DNA of 34,289 nt from an uncultured Bacteroidaceae bacterium (GTDB lineage: Bacteria; Bacteroidota; Bacteroidia; Bacteroidales; Bacteroidaceae): the NCBI GenBank assembly GCA_904502235.1, contig CAJGDP010000019.1, forward strand, positions 1-34,289, read 5' to 3'. Within the stretch, counting starts at the first letter, position 1. Every line of letters begins with the position of its first letter. Below are positions 31,441 to 34,289 of this stretch, piece by piece. The notes under the pieces were generated by a model. That model had not been told where the DNA came from. It ran no database searches and was given only the letters and a program-made list of their open reading frames with translations. The position numbers were made by a program, and so were the translations under genes.

Positions 31441-32781
31441 ATGAAAAAAAGACTATTTATTGTATCGCTCCTTGCTATATTCACATTAGGAGCTTTTGCA
31501 CAGGAAAAAGAGAAACCTAGTTTTAAATTCTACGGTTTCGTAAGAAATTATGCTTGCTACGACACCCGCGAGAGCCTCACATCGAACAGCGAGCAGTTCT
31601 ACTACATGCCAAAGGACATCAAACTCGATGCTAACGGCAACGACCTGAACGCACAGGACAACATCATGCTGTTGAGCATCACAACACGTTTGGGATTAAA
31701 CGTGAGCGGTCTGAGCTTTCTCGGTTCCAAGACATCAGCGAAGATTGAAGCTGACTTTGCCGGATTCGGAACAAGCAATACAGTGCTCCGCATACGCCAG
31801 GCATATGCAAAGATGGATTGGGAACACAGCAAGGTGCTTGTAGGCCAGGCATGGCACCCGGCTATGGGCGATATGATGCCCGACGTGTTCTCACTTGAGA
31901 CCGGTGCTCCCTTTACACCGTTCAGCCGAACACCACAGGTGCGTTACGACTACGAGACAAAGAACGTGAAACTTACCGCGACAGCACTCTATCAGTTCCA
32001 ATACACATCGTACGGTCCCGACGGTGCTTCGTTCAACTATGCACGCAATGCCATTGTACCCGAGATGTATTTCCAAGGCATCATAAAGAGCGGTGGCTTC
32101 ATGATGGGATTGGGTGTTGATGTACTCACCTTGAAACCACGTCAAAGCTATACAGTTACCGAGAAAGAAACCATATATACAGCAATCGTCGACAAGAACG
32201 GACAGCCCGTACACGACCCGATAACAGATGAGGAGATGTATGTTAAGAGCGAGAAGGATGTAACAAAGACCTACAAGTGCAACGACCAGCTTATGGTAAG
32301 CGTTACCCCAACACTCTTTGCATCGTACAAGAAAGGTAACTGGGGTGTGAAAGGACGTATCACATATGCACAGAACGCAGCACACATGAGTATGATAAGC
32401 GGATACGCAGTTACCGAAAAGCAGGAGAACGGCAACTGGAAATACAGCAGCATCAACAGCATCGGCGGTTGGGTTGACGCGACATACAAACAGCCGTTGA
32501 AGACCGGTTACCTGACATTCTGCTGTTTTGCAGGCTACACAAAGAACCTTGGCTGCATGAACGAGATTGTGGGCGACATCTACATGCGTGGCGAGAAGAA
32601 CATGGACTATATGTGGCGCGTTGCACCAAGTATCCTGTATACACACAATGCCATGCAGATCGGTATCGAGTATAACCCCACCACAGTAGGATACGGCAAG
32701 CCCGACAATCAGTACAGGATGTATAATCCACATACTGTTACAAACCACCGTATATGCGCAATGTTGAAATATAATTTCTAA
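31441..32781 (+). CDS. Outer-membrane porin (possibly DcaP-like)
   Basis: A 446-residue exported beta-barrel protein. The signal peptide ends at about residue 21 (GAFAQ). The mature part starts with FKFYGFVRNYACYD, has repeated amphipathic strands (TTRLGLNVSG, TSAKIEADFAGFG, LRIRQAYAKMDW) and ends in ICAMLKYNF with a terminal phenylalanine, the barrel-insertion signal. Blocks such as LVGQAWHPAMGDMMPDVFSLETG recall the DcaP group of trimeric dicarboxylate porins, though I am unsure of the family. Its position after an inner-membrane DASS symporter fits an outer-membrane entry channel for the same substrates. The GH84 gene follows after 12 bases. Confidence 0.8.
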   Translation: MKKRLFIVSLLAIFTLGAFAQEKEKPSFKFYGFVRNYACYDTRESLTSNSEQFYYMPKDIKLDANGNDLNAQDNIMLLSITTRLGLNVSGLSFLGSKTSAKIEADFAGFGTSNTVLRIRQAYAKMDWEHSKVLVGQAWHPAMGDMMPDVFSLETGAPFTPFSRTPQVRYDYETKNVKLTATALYQFQYTSYGPDGASFNYARNAIVPEMYFQGIIKSGGFMMGLGVDVLTLKPRQSYTVTEKETIYTAIVDKNGQPVHDPITDEEMYVKSEKDVTKTYKCNDQLMVSVTPTLFASYKKGNWGVKGRITYAQNAAHMSMISGYAVTEKQENGNWKYSSINSIGGWVDATYKQPLKTGYLTFCCFAGYTKNLGCMNEIVGDIYMRGEKNMDYMWRVAPSILYTHNAMQIGIEYNPTTVGYGKPDNQYRMYNPHTVTNHRICAMLKYNF

Positions 32782-32793
32782 ACAATATAACAC

Positions 32794-34289
32794 ATGAACA
32801 AAAAGATTATGACATTAGGCTTGTTGCTGTTTGCCGGATTAGGAGCATCAGCACAGGTAAGCCTTGTAAACCCTGTTCCTCAAGAGGTGAATATCACATG
32901 CGAAAACGCATTGTTCGATGCACCTGCACAATGGAGCATAAACGCAAAGAACCTGAACGGTTATGTATTTGACGCGCTTGCAACTGCAGCACCTGAGATT
33001 GTAAAGAAATCCAATTTCAAAGTAACAATAGGTGTACGTGGCGACAAGCAGGTAAGCAGATACAAGAAGCAGATACCTGCAAAAACCGAAGGTTACTATC
33101 TTAAAGTAACAAACAAAGAGATTGTAATTGCCGGAAACGACGAGAAAGGTCTTTTCTACGGTGTACAGACTCTGCTCGGCATGATGAAAGAGGGCAAGCT
33201 CGAGGCTTGTACAATCACCGACTGGCCCGATGTTCCTTTCCGCGGAACAGTTGAAGGTTTCTACGGAACACCTTGGAGCCACGAGGCACGTAAGAGCCAG
33301 TTGGAGTTCTACGGTCGTAACAAGATGAACGTATATATCTATGGTCCAAAGGACGACCCCTGGCACCGCGACAAATGGCGTGAGCCATATCCCGAGGCAG
33401 AGGCAAACCGTATTGCAGAACTCGTTGAGGTTGCAAAGAAGAACGGTGTGAACTTCTATTGGGCAATCCACCCGGGCGTTGACATCAAATGGAACGACGA
33501 GGACCGCGATTTCCTTATGGCAAAGCTCGAGGTTATGTACCAGCTTGGCGTACGTTCATTTGCAGTGTTCTTCGATGACATTTGGGGCGAGGGTGCAAAA
33601 GCCGACAAGCAGGCTGCTCTCCTGAACTACATCGATGACAACTTTGTACAGGTGAAGAAGGACGTTGCTCCGCTTATCCTTTGCCCTACCGAATACAACA
33701 AGGGCTGGGCTAACGAGCAGGGCGGTTACCTTCGCACATTGGGTAGCACACTGAATAAGGGCATCGAGGTTATGTGGACCGGTAACTCAGTTGTTGCCTG
33801 CATCGACAAACCTACTATGGAGTGGATTAACGAGCGCATCGAGCGTAAGGGATACATCTGGTTGAACTTCCCTGTAAACGACTTTGTACGCGACCACATT
33901 CTTATGGGCCCCGCATACGGCAATGGTCTCGACATCGCTTGCGACGTATCGGGCTTTGTAAGCAACCCTATGGAGTATGCCGAGACATCAAAGATTTCGC
34001 TCTATGGTATCGCAGACTACTGCTGGAACATGGAGGCTTACGACTACCAGAGCAACTGGGAAAAGAGTCTGAAGGACATCCTCCCAAGTAACCATCAGGC
34101 ATTGCGTACATTCGCACTCTACAACAAGGACCTTGGTCCTAACGGACACGGTTTCCGTCGCGAGGAAGGTGAAGAGCTGAAAGACCTTGTAGAGGCTGCC
34201 CTCGGTGGAGACTACTACGCAGTAGGAATGATTAACACAGCGTGCTATGAACTTGGTTTGGCATGCGATATCCTGCTCAACGACAACAG
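32794..34289 (+). CDS. GH84 beta-N-acetylglucosaminidase, 3' end cut by window
   Basis: 498 codons are visible and the frame stays open to the window end. The signal peptide ends in SAQ at residue 21. An N-terminal alpha/beta domain (about 22-148) precedes the catalytic barrel, which starts at R150 with RGTVEGFYGTPWSHEAR. The catalytic aspartate pair is D261-D262 in FFDDIWGEG; other conserved blocks are YIYGPKDDPWHRD, AIHPGVDIKW and LGPNGHGFRREE. It closely resembles the Bacteroides thetaiotaomicron GH84 O-GlcNAcase as I recall it, with Trp replacing Ser after the DDI. The family uses substrate-assisted catalysis on beta-linked GlcNAc, so likely targets are host glycans. About 240 residues are probably missing. 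Codon use looks highly biased, suggesting good expression. Confidence 0.93.
   Translation, partial: MNKKIMTLGLLLFAGLGASAQVSLVNPVPQEVNITCENALFDAPAQWSINAKNLNGYVFDALATAAPEIVKKSNFKVTIGVRGDKQVSRYKKQIPAKTEGYYLKVTNKEIVIAGNDEKGLFYGVQTLLGMMKEGKLEACTITDWPDVPFRGTVEGFYGTPWSHEARKSQLEFYGRNKMNVYIYGPKDDPWHRDKWREPYPEAEANRIAELVEVAKKNGVNFYWAIHPGVDIKWNDEDRDFLMAKLEVMYQLGVRSFAVFFDDIWGEGAKADKQAALLNYIDDNFVQVKKDVAPLILCPTEYNKGWANEQGGYLRTLGSTLNKGIEVMWTGNSVVACIDKPTMEWINERIERKGYIWLNFPVNDFVRDHILMGPAYGNGLDIACDVSGFVSNPMEYAETSKISLYGIADYCWNMEAYDYQSNWEKSLKDILPSNHQALRTFALYNKDLGPNGHGFRREEGEELKDLVEAALGGDYYAVGMINTACYELGLACDILLNDN

Noticed and set aside
1..34289. CRISPR arrays, insertion sequences, integrases, rRNA or plasmid origins
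   Set aside because: No regularly spaced repeats, transposase motifs, rRNA sequence or origin-like iterons were found; the only notable direct repeat is the 38-base pair at 28245 and 29887.

Overview
The window looks like a chromosomal segment of a Bacteroidales bacterium, probably a gut or oral Bacteroides/Prevotella-type genome. The evidence is Bacteroidota-type promoter boxes (TAnnTTTG, several with a TTTG or TTG box about 19 bp upstream), AT-rich leaders without clear Shine-Dalgarno sequences, signal peptides ending in AQ, and clade-typical genes (DUF6089, DUF6242, tandem OmpH/Skp, an S46 dipeptidyl-peptidase, GH95 and GH84 enzymes). No gene-free stretch exceeds 300 bases; the longest gaps (about 130 to 190 bases at 133-265, 14561-14747, 28122-28307 and 29779-29951) hold promoters or repeats.

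Left part (1-14560). A tRNA-Pro(GGG) with its own promoter and terminator is followed by a class I methyltransferase and a small acidic orphan protein on the opposite strand. A long leftward operon then runs from 11441 down to 1381: a DUF6242 lipoprotein, a DUF6089 outer-membrane barrel, uppS, bamA, three tandem OmpH/Skp-like chaperones, murI and an Uup-type ABC-F ATPase. This couples lipid-carrier and D-glutamate supply for peptidoglycan with outer-membrane protein assembly. Upstream of it, a second leftward unit holds a cation/proton antiporter, a cyclophilin and ribD.

Middle part (14664-27767). One strong-looking promoter, divergent from the antiporter promoter, precedes eight rightward genes with gaps of 16 bases or fewer: fused FTCD, long-form hutU, hutH, hutI, an S46 peptidase with the DPP11-type specificity arginine, an AspT/YidE-type exchanger, an orphan 81-residue protein and a GH95 fucosidase-type hydrolase. 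The Hut enzymes turn histidine into glutamate and a one-carbon folate unit. The peptidase and exchanger suggest a peptide and amino-acid scavenging unit. It ends in a 44-base perfect palindrome shared with a convergent thioredoxin gene.

Right part (28122-34289). An AT-rich orphan gene for an exported protein with paired CxxC motifs, and a small membrane protein gene on the other strand, lie between two 38-base direct repeats with one mismatch. The repeats are the apparent promoters of the orphan gene and of a DASS/SLC13 dicarboxylate transporter. The two proteins also resemble each other at the N-terminus, which suggests a partial duplication. The transporter is followed by an outer-membrane porin and a GH84 beta-N-acetylglucosaminidase that runs off the window.
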